This document shows positions 1 through 8,744 of a stretch of 28,426 nt of DNA, piece after piece; position 1 is the first letter of the stretch, and each line of letters begins with the position of its first letter. The DNA comes from Chara braunii (Eukaryota; Streptophyta; Charophyceae; Charales; Characeae): the NCBI GenBank assembly GCA_003427395.1, contig BFEA01000665.1, positions 712,886 through 741,311 on the forward strand, written 5' to 3'. The notes under the pieces were generated by a model. That model saw nothing but the letters and a program-made list of their open reading frames with translations, searched no databases and was not told the DNA's origin. The translations under genes and the position numbers were made by a program.

Positions 1-14
1 TTTTTTTTTTTTTT
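1..14. repeat. poly(T) run at window edge
   Basis: Fourteen T bases open the window. Read on the minus strand this could be the poly(A) tail of a retroposed copy whose 3' end lies here, but what lies beyond is cut off by the edge. Confidence 0.5.
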
Positions 15-442
15 CCCTCGACCCATTAGTGCGCCACACCCAGTGCAAGCGCGTCGTGCGCTGTGCGGCACGTGTGCACGGTGCAGCGCACGTCGATGCG
101 CAGCATGTACAGATTAGACCACTCACGTGCTCGAGCATTGTGTAGTTCAAGTTGAGGGTCCCTCATTGCTACTTGCATGACAGCAATGGTAAAGCCTCCT
201 TCCCTAGTATAATTACAATCCTCTGACTTTAGTTGGGGAAGATCAGCATCAAGCTGAAGGGCGATTGCAAAGAAGTCTGAAGGTGTATAAAACGGCCGGT
301 GGAGAATGTGAAGACAGATATTAGTTGCCGTTACACCACAACGATTGGTGAGGTTCTCAGGCTGGTGTGTTGGATGTTCGCCAACAATTTACAGATCACC
401 CACATGGTGTTGCAAGCCCAAACTGTTCATATTGTCAAACAG
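15..442. other. No gene seen; CpG-rich start
   Basis: The first 110 bases are rich in GCGC, CGTG and GTGCAC words and resemble in composition the stretch at 13700-13770. The rest is ordinary mixed sequence. Only short open frames without recognisable protein features occur. Confidence 0.4.
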
Positions 443-1099
443 AACTGCCCGGTAAACCGTATGCACAGAGGGAGAAGAGGACAACAAACTGTTTCATCAG
501 AGTTTCAACGACACATATCAGGAAGTTGAACCCTCAACAGTGTGCAGAATCCCCCAACTGATTACACTGTAAGTGATAATCCACCTGAACCCCGGTTGTG
601 GTTAAGCACCAGTGACTGCCCGACAACTGATACCCTGAGGTGGGCACCAACCACTGCCCTCATGGCACCTGTGATGAAGATCAAAGCAGACTAGCACTCA
701 CCCACACCAGATGGAAAACTCTACAGCCTGTCGGTTCACACCCCATCACAAGCCAGCAAAACCCCCACAAAACAAAGAAAGGTATCACAGCCAAAATATA
801 CACTCCGAACATGGCACTGGCACTAGAGGCGCAGCATGGCCGCGAACTGATAGCCCCGACCGGCGACCACTGACCCTCGACCTGACCAGAGAAAACCGTA
901 GCATATATGTATATTTGCAAGTGTGCCGCTTCAGCGGAAGATGGGTGTGTGGGCACTTGGCACTGAACAACACAAACGTGGCCAACCTTGCATCTTCGAC
1001 TACAATGTGTCTCTATTTTTTGTTTTTGATTTGTGATGATTCTTGGATGGAATGAGAGAGAGAATTCACACGCANAAAAAAAAAAAAAAAAAAAAAAAA
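443..1099 (+). repeat. Dispersed retroposon-like repeat, copy A, with poly(A) tail
   Basis: Two blocks match copy B at 1562-1892. The first is 443-530, containing GAACTGCCCGGTAAACC and a shared stretch around CAAACTGTTTC. The second is about 898-1070, containing GGGCACTTGG, GGCCAACCTTGCATCTTC and the 3' block TGGATGGAATGAGAGAGAG. About 370 bases between the blocks have no counterpart in copy B. The copy ends in a one-base gap (N at 1075) and 24 A bases (1076-1099). A shared 3' end plus a poly(A) tail suggests a SINE or truncated LINE on the plus strand. No coding capacity or Pol III box was recognised. Confidence 0.6.
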
Positions 1100-1183
1100 G
1101 CTTCTCATGAGTCCGTGAAAGTCTCATGAAATGTTCTGTCCCAATCATGCTTTTTCTTTGGAGTTGTGTCTAGATGCCAGCCA

Positions 1184-1205
1184 ACACACACACACACACA
1201 CACAC
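1184..1205. repeat. (CA)n microsatellite
   Basis: Eleven AC dinucleotides in a row. Confidence 0.9.
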
Positions 1206-1330
1206 TCTGGAGGATGTCTAGCCATGGAGTGATAGAGATGGTGGTGACGTGAGTGAGTCGTTTGGGATGAATAGCTGTGCCATTGCTCTCGTGTTTGTGT
1301 AATTAATTTTGCAATATTGTATGGTTTTGA

Positions 1331-1511
1331 GGGCTGACTCGAAGGGCTTGCCAAGTTTTTTCGGACCTTGGGAGATTGGGTTGGTGCTTTCTTGCTGGTG
1401 GAGTCTTCTGTTTCCGTTTCTGGTTTGTAGGCTGACACGAGGGCTCTCCAAGTTCTTTTGGACCTAGAGCAGGGGGAAAGTGCTTTCTTGCTGGTGGAGT
1501 CTTCTGTCTTA
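1331..1511. repeat. Tandem duplication, about 97-bp unit
   Basis: Two diverged units each begin with GGCTGAC, pass through CCAAGTT and GGACC, and end in the shared 28-bp block starting GTGCTTTCTTGCTGGTGG at 1384 and at 1480. The spacing of that block is 96 bp. Open frames across it on the minus strand simply repeat the same peptide twice and have no known domain. Confidence 0.75.
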
Positions 1512-1561
1512 GGTAAGTTGCCTTTGCCTTCCATCCCTCTACCGATTCTGAAATATACATA

Positions 1562-1892
1562 TAGAACTGCCCGGTAAACCATAGGCAGAGAGGGAGAAGA
1601 TGACAACAAACGAGGGGCTCTGACAAACTGTTTCGTCGGAGTTTCACCAACTCATCAGGAAGCTGTATATGTGCAAGTGTTCAACGGCAGCCGGGTCTGT
1701 GGGCACTTGGTGCTGAACCACACAAGCGTGAAGCTGTATATGTGCAAGTGTTCAACGGCAGCCGGGTCTGTGGGCACTTGGTGCTGAACCACACAAGCGT
1801 GGCCAACCTTGCATCTTCTACGATACTGTTCTTTGTTTTTTTGCTTTATGGATGCCTTGTGATGATTCCTGGATGGAATGAGAGAGAGAATT
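1562..1892 (+). repeat. Dispersed retroposon-like repeat, copy B
   Basis: Second copy of the family seen at 443-1099. It carries the GAACTGCCCGGTAAACC block at 1564, the GGCCAACCTTGCATCTTC block at 1800 and the 3' block TGGATGGAATGAGAGAGAG near 1872. It lacks the middle part of copy A and holds an internal 71-bp tandem duplication. After the 3' end comes GGGTTTTTTTAAACACAGACACACA rather than poly(A). Confidence 0.65.
1660..1801. repeat. Perfect 71-bp tandem duplication
   Basis: The unit at 1660-1730 is repeated without visible difference at 1731-1801. It lies inside copy B, and copy A has a single diverged version. Identity between the units implies a recent duplication, or an assembly duplication. 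Confidence 0.9.
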
Positions 1893-3195
1893 CGGGTTTT
1901 TTTAAACACAGACACACACATACACATTCACAACAGAGAGCGAGAGATCCCTGACGACACCACTGCCAGGAAGGTCTAACCTGCTGTAACGATTCGTCCA
2001 GGGGCATAAATGATAGAGGTAGGCTGCAGAACCAGTGTGCAGGATGAATTAGATAGTCAAAGTAAAGTCTACAGGGGGGGCGTTCTCAAAACCAGTGCCT
2101 TGCCCCTCTGCAACTTGCTCAGGTTGAACGGAACCATGATGCCCTCCAGGCATTCCTGAAGTCTAAATTTCCAAAACAGGCACCCGTAAGGACCTGCCAA
2201 ACCCAGACTGAAACACAGCTGATTTCTGAGTTTTGCTGATGGAATGTATGCCTTGCTGAGTTTCCCACTTGTTGCCGAGTTTTCTGAGTCCGTGTGTGTC
2301 GTGCTTGCTGGTCTGAGTGCCTGCCTGAGTGCTTGTCGATTGAGTGTGTGTGACCCACAAGGGTACCCGTCCGTACGGGGGACCTAGAGAACCCGTACTT
2401 ACCGGTGGCCGTGACATTGAGGGTTGCAGCGGGGAAAACACTCAAGTGGCAAGGAAAGAAGCCCGCGACAGCAGCGGAAAAACACTCAGATAGGTCGGTA
2501 CCACACCAAGTAGAGGTAGATGTGCTGGGTACTCAAGGACGAGCAGAAGAAGACAAAGTTTGCATTTTTAGAGGCCCAGTAGTTGTAGGCTAGGTCTAGG
2601 CGGGTACCAGTCCAACCAGTCTGAGTCTAGGGCCTGTACGGGGAATACCACAGTCCGCAATGATGTTTCCCTCCGAACGGGAGGGAGGTACCGGTTGCTT
2701 GGACGTTGCGCGGCCTAGGAAGTCACCGCCCAAGAGGCAAGCAGGCCGCTATATCTCCAGGAGGAGCGAAGTGCGCCGCCTCATTCTTCGGTGTGCAAGT
2801 TTGACGACACACTGCTTGGAGCGCTGGCTGGAGCAACACTAGCTGGAGCAGCACTGCTGGGGAGGACAGAGCACCCAGCTCTCCACCATAGCCGTGGTGG
2901 AGGAGCACGGGCTGGAGGCGGAGGCAGACGGGACTAGGAAGAGGGAGAGCGACAGAGGTACTTACCTGGCTATGGTGGATGCCATCTTCATCACCTTGGT
3001 GGGCGCTGCATCTGGAAGGCCCCAGTTGGGGTAGAGCTACACCAAGAAGCTTCGAGGCATTAGGCATGGTGGCCTGAGCTAGAGCAGCCATAGCTGCTTT
3101 GTGTTGTCATTTGCACAGCAGGGCAAGGCCCTGGCAGATTCGGACATTGATTCTGGTTCAGCCAATTCAACATTATTATTGTCATTTCTCGTTTG
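1893..3195. other. No gene recognised
   Basis: Only short open frames occur, up to about 120 codons (minus strand 2723-3091), rich in Ala, Pro and Leu with no motif I know. Small features: a CCCTCC/GGGAGGG hairpin near 2670-2686, and a sequence on the minus strand at about 2961-2970 that matches the splice donor consensus AG|GTAAGT. Neither is enough to call a gene. Confidence 0.4.
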
Positions 3196-3335
3196 AATGA
3201 AAAGGGAGGAGATAAGGAGGAGGACCGTGGTTGGCGAAGAAGAAGGGAATTATCAGTGGTCTTTGCTGCTGTACATCTTCTTCTTCTTTCTTTCTTTCTT
3301 CTTCTTCTTCTTCTTCTTTCCCTCTCTCTCCTCTC
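3196..3335. repeat. Purine block followed by (TTC)n pyrimidine block
   Basis: GGAGGAGATAAGGAGGAGG-like purines at 3205-3248 are followed by TTC/TTTC repeats at 3276-3335 on the same strand. The two blocks are roughly complementary and could fold back. Open frames here are low-complexity artefacts. Confidence 0.7.
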
Positions 3336-3495
3336 AAGTTCATTCATTTCTTTTTGCAATTGGACAGCATTGTACTTTCTCAAATGTGTACTTCAAAATT
3401 GACCAGGATCATAACACCCCACATATTTTAGGTGTCACTCTGGAGGGGCCTAATTCCTCCATGCTGTCAGAAACATTCAGCATTCTCGGATTGTA

Positions 3496-3556
3496 GTTTT
3501 CTGACATGGAGGCTTTGTGATGATTCTTGGATGGAATGAGAGAGAGAATCTGGGAA
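3496..3556 (+). repeat. Dispersed retroposon-like repeat, copy C (3' end only)
   Basis: TTGTGATGATTCTTGGATGG followed by AATGAGAGAGAGAAT matches the 3' ends of copies A and B, then runs into A-rich sequence. Only about 60 bases are recognisable. A copy keeping just the 3' end is what 5'-truncated target-primed insertion leaves behind. Confidence 0.55.
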
Positions 3557-3570
3557 AAAAAAGACAAAAT

Positions 3571-3762
3571 CAGCTGACATGGATGCCACATCATCCAGTT
3601 CCAGGGAGAAAACAAGAACCAGCTGACACGGCTACCACATCAGCAAAATTTCGGGGACCAAAAACAAAAATCAGCTGCTGCTGATGCCATGCCAGCCAAT
3701 TTCAGGGAGGAAACAAATAATCAGCTCATGTGGGTAACACACCAACCACTTTCAGGGACAGG

Positions 3763-3818
<56 letters not shown>

Positions 3819-3845
3819 AGCTGACTGGGATCCAAATTGCGTGAA
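3571..3845. repeat. About 50-bp CAGCTG minisatellite split by poly(A)
   Basis: Five units start with CAGCTG or CAGCTC at 3571, 3620, 3672, 3722 and 3818. Each has a CCA(C/T)...CCA core, then TTTC(A/G)GGG and an A-rich end. In the fourth unit that A-rich end has grown to 54 A bases (3763-3816). The 142-codon open frame that crosses it owes its lysine run to this tract and is not a gene. Confidence 0.8.
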
Positions 3846-4107
3846 CTGCACTGGACTTCGGGGCAATTTAGGCAACCGCTGGACAAAATCTCGATTTGGA
3901 AGTTCTCTTCCAGATTCCAGGCATCATTCAACTACTCACCCAATACATAAATTGGGTGTGTATTTTGTGCAAAGAACGTTTGGCCTGTTGTGGAAGGAAG
4001 GCCTCCAACAAAAGGAAAACTCTAACAAGATGTCACGGCAAAACGGAAAAATGTCACTGAAACCTCACCCATGTTCAAAAAGCAAGGGTGGAGGACCCCT
4101 TCGCTTT

Positions 4108-4300
4108 ATTTGGACGGGTTTCAAACCGAGTCCGTCAGAATGCACCTGGACATCTTGACGTCCAGGTACAGATCATGCCCTCCCTCCAGCATGCATAGTT
4201 TCCAAATGTTGCAAACGGTGAACGGCAGAAATATATCTCGTTTGTATTAGGAGTTTCAAAACTAGCCTTGTCAGAATGTAGTATGTACCATTCTGACCCC
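4108..4300. repeat. Two diverged tandem units, each with a short hairpin
   Basis: Unit 1 has GTTTCAAACCGAGTCCGTCAG at about 4118 and unit 2 has AGTTTCAAAACTAGCCTTGTC at about 4251. Unit 1 contains the 8-bp inverted repeat ACCTGGAC/GTCCAGGT (4144-4151 with 4160-4167). Unit 2 contains the 9-bp inverted repeat GTCAGAATG/CATTCTGAC (4270-4278 with 4289-4297). No gene is visible. Confidence 0.5.
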
Positions 4301-4405
4301 CATTATTTCTTATTTATAAGTCGAGTCAACTCTCACATATGAATCATCCTTCGGCCTTAAATGCCGAATAGGAGAGGCCTCTGTTTCCCGTCACACACCT
4401 TTGGC

Positions 4406-4775
4406 TCCACTCTGGCGATAAATCAGACATGAAGTGTCTGCTCGAGTGCAAAACAAATGCGGGTGCTGCCTCCAGCGGGCAGTTTTGGAGTTCAAGCGAT
4501 TTTGTGTGGAGGACGGAAATATCCCATTTGCAGTAGAAATAAAACGAGTGCAAAACAAGTGCGGGTCCACTCTGGCGATAAATCAGACTTGAAGTGTCTG
4601 CTCGAGTGCAAAACAAATGCAGGTGCTGCCTCCAGCAGGCAGTTTTGGAGTTCTAGAAGTGTGGAGGACGAAATATCCTATTTGCAGTAGAAACAAAATG
4701 AGTGCAAAACAAGTGCGGGTGTGGAGTTCGAGCGATTAAGTGTGGAGGACGGAAAGATCCCATTTGCAGTAAATA
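4406..4775. repeat. 160-bp tandem repeat, two units and a partial third
   Basis: TCCACTCTGGCGATAAATCA starts at 4406 and again at 4566. Shared internal blocks include GTGTCTGCTCGAGTGCAAAA, GCTGCCTCCAGC and ATTTGCAGTAGAAA. A third, partial unit with GTGGAGGACGGAAAGATCCC follows at 4721-4775. Units differ by substitutions and a few small deletions. Confidence 0.9.
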
Positions 4776-4845
4776 AGCCTTAAACCACCGCTAGCTTTCC
4801 CATATGTCGGCTGCAGGCATCTAGTAGCTTACTCCTGAAAAATAG

Positions 4846-4891
4846 CCGCCACACCGCCGTCGATATTTTTTTCATCGACGGCACGCGGCGG
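4846..4891. repeat. Strong GC-rich hairpin
   Basis: GCCGTCGAT (4856-4864) pairs perfectly with ATCGACGGC (4874-4882) around a T-rich loop. Outside it, CCGCC (4846-4850) pairs with GGCGG (4887-4891). A sequence shared with 26647-26673 follows directly on its right, so this may be one end of a transposable element. Confidence 0.7.
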
Positions 4892-4894
4892 CCG

Positions 4895-4920
4895 AATTTG
4901 AATTTAAGGCCCGTGGCCCC
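4895..4920 (+). repeat. Dispersed fragment shared with 26647-26673
   Basis: ATTTGAATTTAAGGCCCGTG followed by GCCCC matches the reverse complement of 26647-26673, with a CACGC stretch to its left in both places. The remnant is too short to classify. Confidence 0.5.
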
Positions 4921-5084
4921 ACATATGAGAACGGTAGCGGTGGTGATCTTAATCAGAATGCACCTCCATTGTCGTTGTCCAGGCGAAGGAGGTTTGGGGA
5001 ACAACCAAGGAGTGAAAGGCATTGGAGGGAAGCCCAGCTGGAAGAGCACAGCACAAGATTGTCCTACCCTCCTTTTTTCCTTCA

Positions 5085-5153
5085 AACATACTGAGCCGAA
5101 AAGATCGATGGTATACACTCGGGTGTGCCGTGTTCGGCAGAAGATGGTACATG
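5085..5153. mobile_element. Degenerate fragment of the hairpin MITE family
   Basis: CAAACATACTGAGCC, a GGTATACA stretch and GTGTTCGGCAGAAGATGGTA follow the order of the better copy at 21527-21639 (GAACATAACGCACC, TGTATACA, GTGTTCGGAGGAAGACCGTA). The left terminus is not recognisable. This is a weak assignment based on short matches. Confidence 0.35.
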
Positions 5154-6016
5154 CAGCTAGACAAGCCAGACGTTTTGTTATCATCATGCATCTACCTAGA
5201 CATGTAAGGCACGAGTAACAAGACACGAAGATGCCAGGAAAAGGGAGGACAAACAAAGAAAAGGAAAGGACAGGTAAGAAAAGCAAAAAACAAAAAGGCG
5301 CAGAATGAGCAGGTTGATCCTTTTTTTTGCTCCTACCACCTTCTTCACTCAGCAGTTTTCTGCTTTGGTAAAGCCAAGTCGGAACAGCAGGTGTTTTTTT
5401 TTTTTGCTCCTACCACCTTCATCTTGACTTGCGTTTCTTTATTTTCTTCGAGTTAACTCTGCTTTGGCATTCTTTACTGCGCTTACTTGGTTATCATGTG
5501 CCTTTTTCATTTTCTGCCGACAACACCCCACGGGCCAAGCCCCACGTGCACCGTTGAGTTGAGCTAGATCACAAGTGCGAGGGTCTCAAAAGTCTTTTTT
5601 TATAAATCGAGAAAGATTTTAGTACGTCTTCAAATACAGACGATTAAAATCATTGTTTGGGTTTTTGGCCAACAAGGTAATTTTTTGTTCATATGAATGC
5701 GATAATTTAGTATAGGGATAGGATACTAGCTCTTAGGGTACGACAACAGTTAGTTGGACACTGCGAATTTTGGCTTGTTTGGCTTTTGGCTCATGAGGTC
5801 TTTTTTTCTTATGGTGGTGTTTCGTTTTTGGGGTCGTGTGGCTTTGAAGGCCTCGTGGCAGTTTTTTTTTATTCCCAGGGTTGGTTGAAGGTCAGGACAC
5901 CCGTCCCGTTTTTGCCATTTCTGTCCCTGGACAAATACGAACGCCTGCACCTAAGCTGGGTAATGGTCCCAGTAAGTTATATTTCTGGGTTGTTTGTGGA
6001 GGAATTCCGGGCCTCC
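5154..6016. other. No gene recognised
   Basis: The region is T-rich with several short poly(T) runs. A piece around 5490-5515 (TTATCATGTGCCTTTTTCAT) resembles the left arm of the inverted repeat at 16489-16510 and may be a remnant of it. The longest open frame (starting 5786) runs through a poly(T) tract into the SINE and has no protein features. Confidence 0.4.
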
Positions 6017-6031
6017 CTCTCCTTGATTTCT
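6017..6031. repeat. Target site duplication, left copy
   Basis: CTCTCCTTGATTTCT. An identical 15-mer lies at 6454-6468, directly outside the other end of the SINE. The last T is shared with the poly(T) run, so the duplication is 14 or 15 bp. Confidence 0.85.
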
Positions 6032-6139
6032 TTTTTTTTTTTTTTTTCAAAAAAGCTATATTCTTCTCTCAATTTCACCTCACACTACCTACCTACCACT
6101 ACTCCTAATTGTAGGCATACGGGGACAGCTGTATGCCTA

Positions 6140-6273
6140 CAGGACCAATCCCTGTGCCTCCCCTCAGCAGCCAGAACCGTGTTCACGACCTGCAGGTGGG
6201 CGATACCGGCTAGGGGACAGCCGGTAGCATCAGGGACCATGCCAACAGGACCAATCCCTGTGCCTCCCCTCAG
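6140..6273. repeat. 28-bp direct repeat inside the SINE body
   Basis: 6140-6167 and 6246-6273 are identical (beginning CAGGACCAATCCCTGTGCC) and lie 106 bp apart. This suggests the body arose by partial duplication, perhaps from a dimer. Confidence 0.9.
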
Positions 6274-6388
6274 GTCCCCTCCCCTATGAACATCAGCAGA
6301 CTCTGCTAAATGCCAGTCGGGGGATCCAGTGGTCTATCTCAAGGTGGCGGGCGCCAAACATGCCCAGGAAGGTGCATGAGGCCAATGC

Positions 6389-6442
6389 GGATTGAACCCA
6401 CGACCTCCTGAATGCCACTTGCAAGCCTTACCAACTGAGTTA
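6389..6442 (-). promoter_or_regulatory. Internal Pol III promoter: A box and B box
   Basis: On the minus strand the A box TAACTCAGTTGG is at 6442-6431 and the B box GGTTCAATCC at 6398-6389. The spacing is what tRNA genes have. The A box differs by one base from the common TAGCTCAGTTGG, and the B box has A instead of G in GGTTCGATCC. Confidence 0.75.
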
Positions 6443-6453
6443 GGCCGCTGGAT

Positions 6454-6468
6454 CTCTCCTTGATTTCT
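6454..6468. repeat. Target site duplication, right copy
   Basis: CTCTCCTTGATTTCT, identical to 6017-6031. It abuts the 5' (tRNA) end of the minus-strand SINE. Confidence 0.85.
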
Positions 6469-8340
6469 AATAACAGTTTCTGGGTTTTGTTTTAAAAAAA
6501 AACAATAAAAAAAACAGGTGTCTGACTTGTGGTTGATTTATGACGGGAAAAAGATAAAAGTTTTGCGTCAGCTTGTCTGCCGCAAAAAGACAACAACCAG
6601 AGAAGACAGATTTGTGTCAGCTTGTCCGCCGTAAAAAGACAACAACCAGAATGGCCCGTTACCCTGTTCGGAACTCCCACCACACCAGTTCAGTTCCTGT
6701 CGTTCAATGAGGTGCTGATGCACCGTCTTTGGCCACCAGATCTAGTGTTTCGGGAAGGGTGTGTGTGTGCTAGCTGTCAGACAATGATGACGGCACACAC
6801 ATCCTTCCCATTTCAACAGACAACTATTTTCTTTCTCGTGAACAGTTGAACTAATCCCCCCCCCTTTTCATGTGGGGCAGCTAGCTCAACAGAAGTTGCT
6901 TCCCTTTTTTTTTTCCAGGAGTAGTCAAAAATTTTCAAGAAGTGCATAGCCTACACAGGCAAAACGGAACTTACGAGAGGAAAAAAAAAATGCGGTGACT
7001 AAAACGTGAGTTTGCCTGCCACACGAAGAGGAAGTGGAGGGAGCACTCGGGACGGGCGTGCGCTAATCCGAGTGCCAATCCGTGCGCTAATCCGCCTGCG
7101 CTAAGCGCCGCTTCGGCGGCGCCTAGCGCTAGGGTTAGGTTTAGCGCTTCGGCTCAGTATACGGCCCTGTGAGCTTCCATCGCTTTCGAATCTCTTCGAC
7201 ATCTCGGTCTGGACCCTCCACCATAGCCTCTTCCCCATCGTTAGCGAAAAGAGAGATGGTGTAGGCCCGGGAATGGGACGTGTAACATGTTGGTGTCCGG
7301 ACTCTTCAAGCATAGTCTCTGAGGATCCTGCACAGACATATGTTGGTTTCCTGCAGATTATCCATTGTATATTGAAATTCATTCAATAAATAGGTTAGGA
7401 ACTTAGGACTTTCCCACATATAGTGAAGTAATAAGGTCAGAGATTACTCGTCTGACACGGCAATGAGTTTACCACTTTCATCTGCGAACAACCGAACCCT
7501 TGGAACCTCTACCTTCCACCACTACTGATGGGGTAAGACTATGCCTTCACCATATTCACTACAGTCACCTGTAAGAACTTGGAGGTAGGTGGGAAGTCAG
7601 CTCAGCGAACGGTTGGGCTGAGTTGGAGGAGAGATCAGCCAAGCAGTTAAAGAGGTGCTCTCGGGCTGGTTTGGACGCTTTCTTCGGCCATGTCGATGAT
7701 GTTTTCCTGCGGTAACTCTATTGAGGATTGGCGGACAACACATCCAGACTTCCAAGTACTTCGCGTATGATGCATTCATACTCCGATTATTCACACTTGT
7801 CTTGCATGCAAACAGCGATACAGCAACTGGCGACATCTCTTCAACTGGCTATGGCGACTGGGCGCCCACACAACTCACTGTTCGCACTCTGGATCACCCT
7901 GGATGTCCCACACGCAACACTCAGTATCATACGCAACACACACACACGCTATGCTACAGCTATGGCAGCGCTAGCTGCCACTACCTATCGCTACACTACA
8001 CTTCTCTGCCCACTTCGTCTTCGGGCACACTGCATACCTCCTCGCACAAGCTGCTAAGGCAGCGCTTCCCCATGGCATCCGCAGGAATGAATGAATGGCT
8101 GGACGCAGCCTCTTGATTTATACTTCTGCGCTGCGTTGGTCTGCCCTGTATCCCTGGCCCATGGTGCACACAGTCCCCCCCGTGGTACTTGCTGGACCGG
8201 ACTGGTACTTTCTAGACTCTCCCTTGACTGTATGACGACGACCCTACGACGCAGTGCAGTTGCACTGGGGTCCTACTATTTGACCTTGCCACTTGTCCTT
8301 GTCTCCAACATGGGCTTGCTTTAGTCACACCACTTGCCCA
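6469..8340. other. No gene recognised
   Basis: Contains an imperfect direct repeat at about 6563-6648 (GTCAGCTTGTCTGCCGCAAA and GTCAGCTTGTCCGCCGTAAA, each followed by AAGACAACAACCAGA), a strong hairpin at 7098-7129 (listed separately), and a GGCAGC-GCTA-GCTGCC palindrome at about 7964-7979. Open frames reach about 130 codons but show no conserved motif. Confidence 0.4.
7098..7129. repeat. 14-bp stem with C(TTCG)G loop
   Basis: GCGCTAAGCGCCGC pairs with GCGGCGCCTAGCGC around TTCG, with one A-C mismatch. C(UUCG)G is among the most stable RNA tetraloops. AGGGTTAGGTTTAG, resembling the plant telomere repeat TTTAGGG, follows at about 7131-7144. No gene is adjacent. It could be a terminator-like or transposon-end structure; its role is unknown. 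Confidence 0.8.
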
Positions 8341-8377
8341 CTTGCCAACCTTCTAGAAGGACTGCAGCTAGCCTCCT

Positions 8378-8545
8378 AATCTACAGGGCTACGGATCGAA
8401 TCCTGGCTACCTATAGACCTACAACAGACCTACCTACCACTGGCGGTTCTACAGGTCGCGGGTTCAACTCTTCGAGTTGACGCAGGTATTGTACACAGGT
8501 AAGTTGGGAAACCTGGGATCGAGCCCTGGGACCTGCATCAGCTAC
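8378..8545 (+). repeat. Cluster of tRNA T-arm-like motifs
   Basis: Three B-box-like words occur in 150 bp: GGATCGAATCC (about 8393), GGTTCAACTC (about 8460) and GGATCGAGCCC (about 8517). The first two are each preceded by TCTACAGG, as in the 3' half of a tRNA (anticodon stem, variable loop, T arm). No complete cloverleaf could be drawn. Decayed tRNA-derived SINE heads are a possible origin. Confidence 0.3.
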
Positions 8546-8744
8546 CACGAATTGGTGAATACCGTTTCAATGAGGTGACATAGCAAGGTGTCTGCAGAAC
8601 GGAGGCCGCACAGGGGAAGGTATATTTCTCGGGCTCACGATCTGGGCTGCTGTTTTTTCACCATATTTATTGAAGCCTCCTAACATCTCTGATTAGAACG
8701 TTAGATGTTACGATCTACTTTCTATTAACCTTGTTGCAGCCATA

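Larger units (their letters stand above)
6032..6453 (-). mobile_element. tRNA-derived SINE with poly(A) tail
   Basis: A complete short retroposon of about 420 bp on the minus strand. Its 5' head (6453 down to about 6372) is tRNA-like. It contains TAACTCAGTTGG, which fits a Pol III A box, and 53 bases further GGTTCAATCC, which fits a B box. A loose acceptor stem and T arm can be drawn. The tRNA-unrelated body follows, with a perfect 28-bp direct repeat (6140-6167 and 6246-6273). The tail is 16-17 T bases on the plus strand (6031-6047), i.e. poly(A) on the minus strand. Perfect 14-15-bp target duplications flank it. SINEs of this type are transcribed by Pol III and mobilised by LINE proteins. 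The intact duplication indicates a fairly recent insertion. Confidence 0.85.

Noticed and set aside
1104-1136. Hammerhead ribozyme-like words (CATGAGTCCGTGA ... ATGAAAT)
   Set aside because: The core needs CTGATGA, but the sequence has CTCATGA. Stem II cannot form in register with the GAAA, so the resemblance is to TGAGTCCGTGA only.
2957-3010. U1 snRNA-like start (ACTTACCTGGC)
   Set aside because: The match fades after about 11 bases and resembles animal rather than plant U1. The same bases are simply the complement of a consensus splice donor.
2723-3091. Minus-strand frame followed by a splice-donor-like AG|GTAAGT
   Set aside because: No acceptor, second exon or known domain; one consensus donor is expected by chance in a window of this size.
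3730-4158. 142-codon frame with a long lysine run
   Set aside because: The run is the 54-base poly(A) tract, and the rest has no domain and overlaps a minisatellite.
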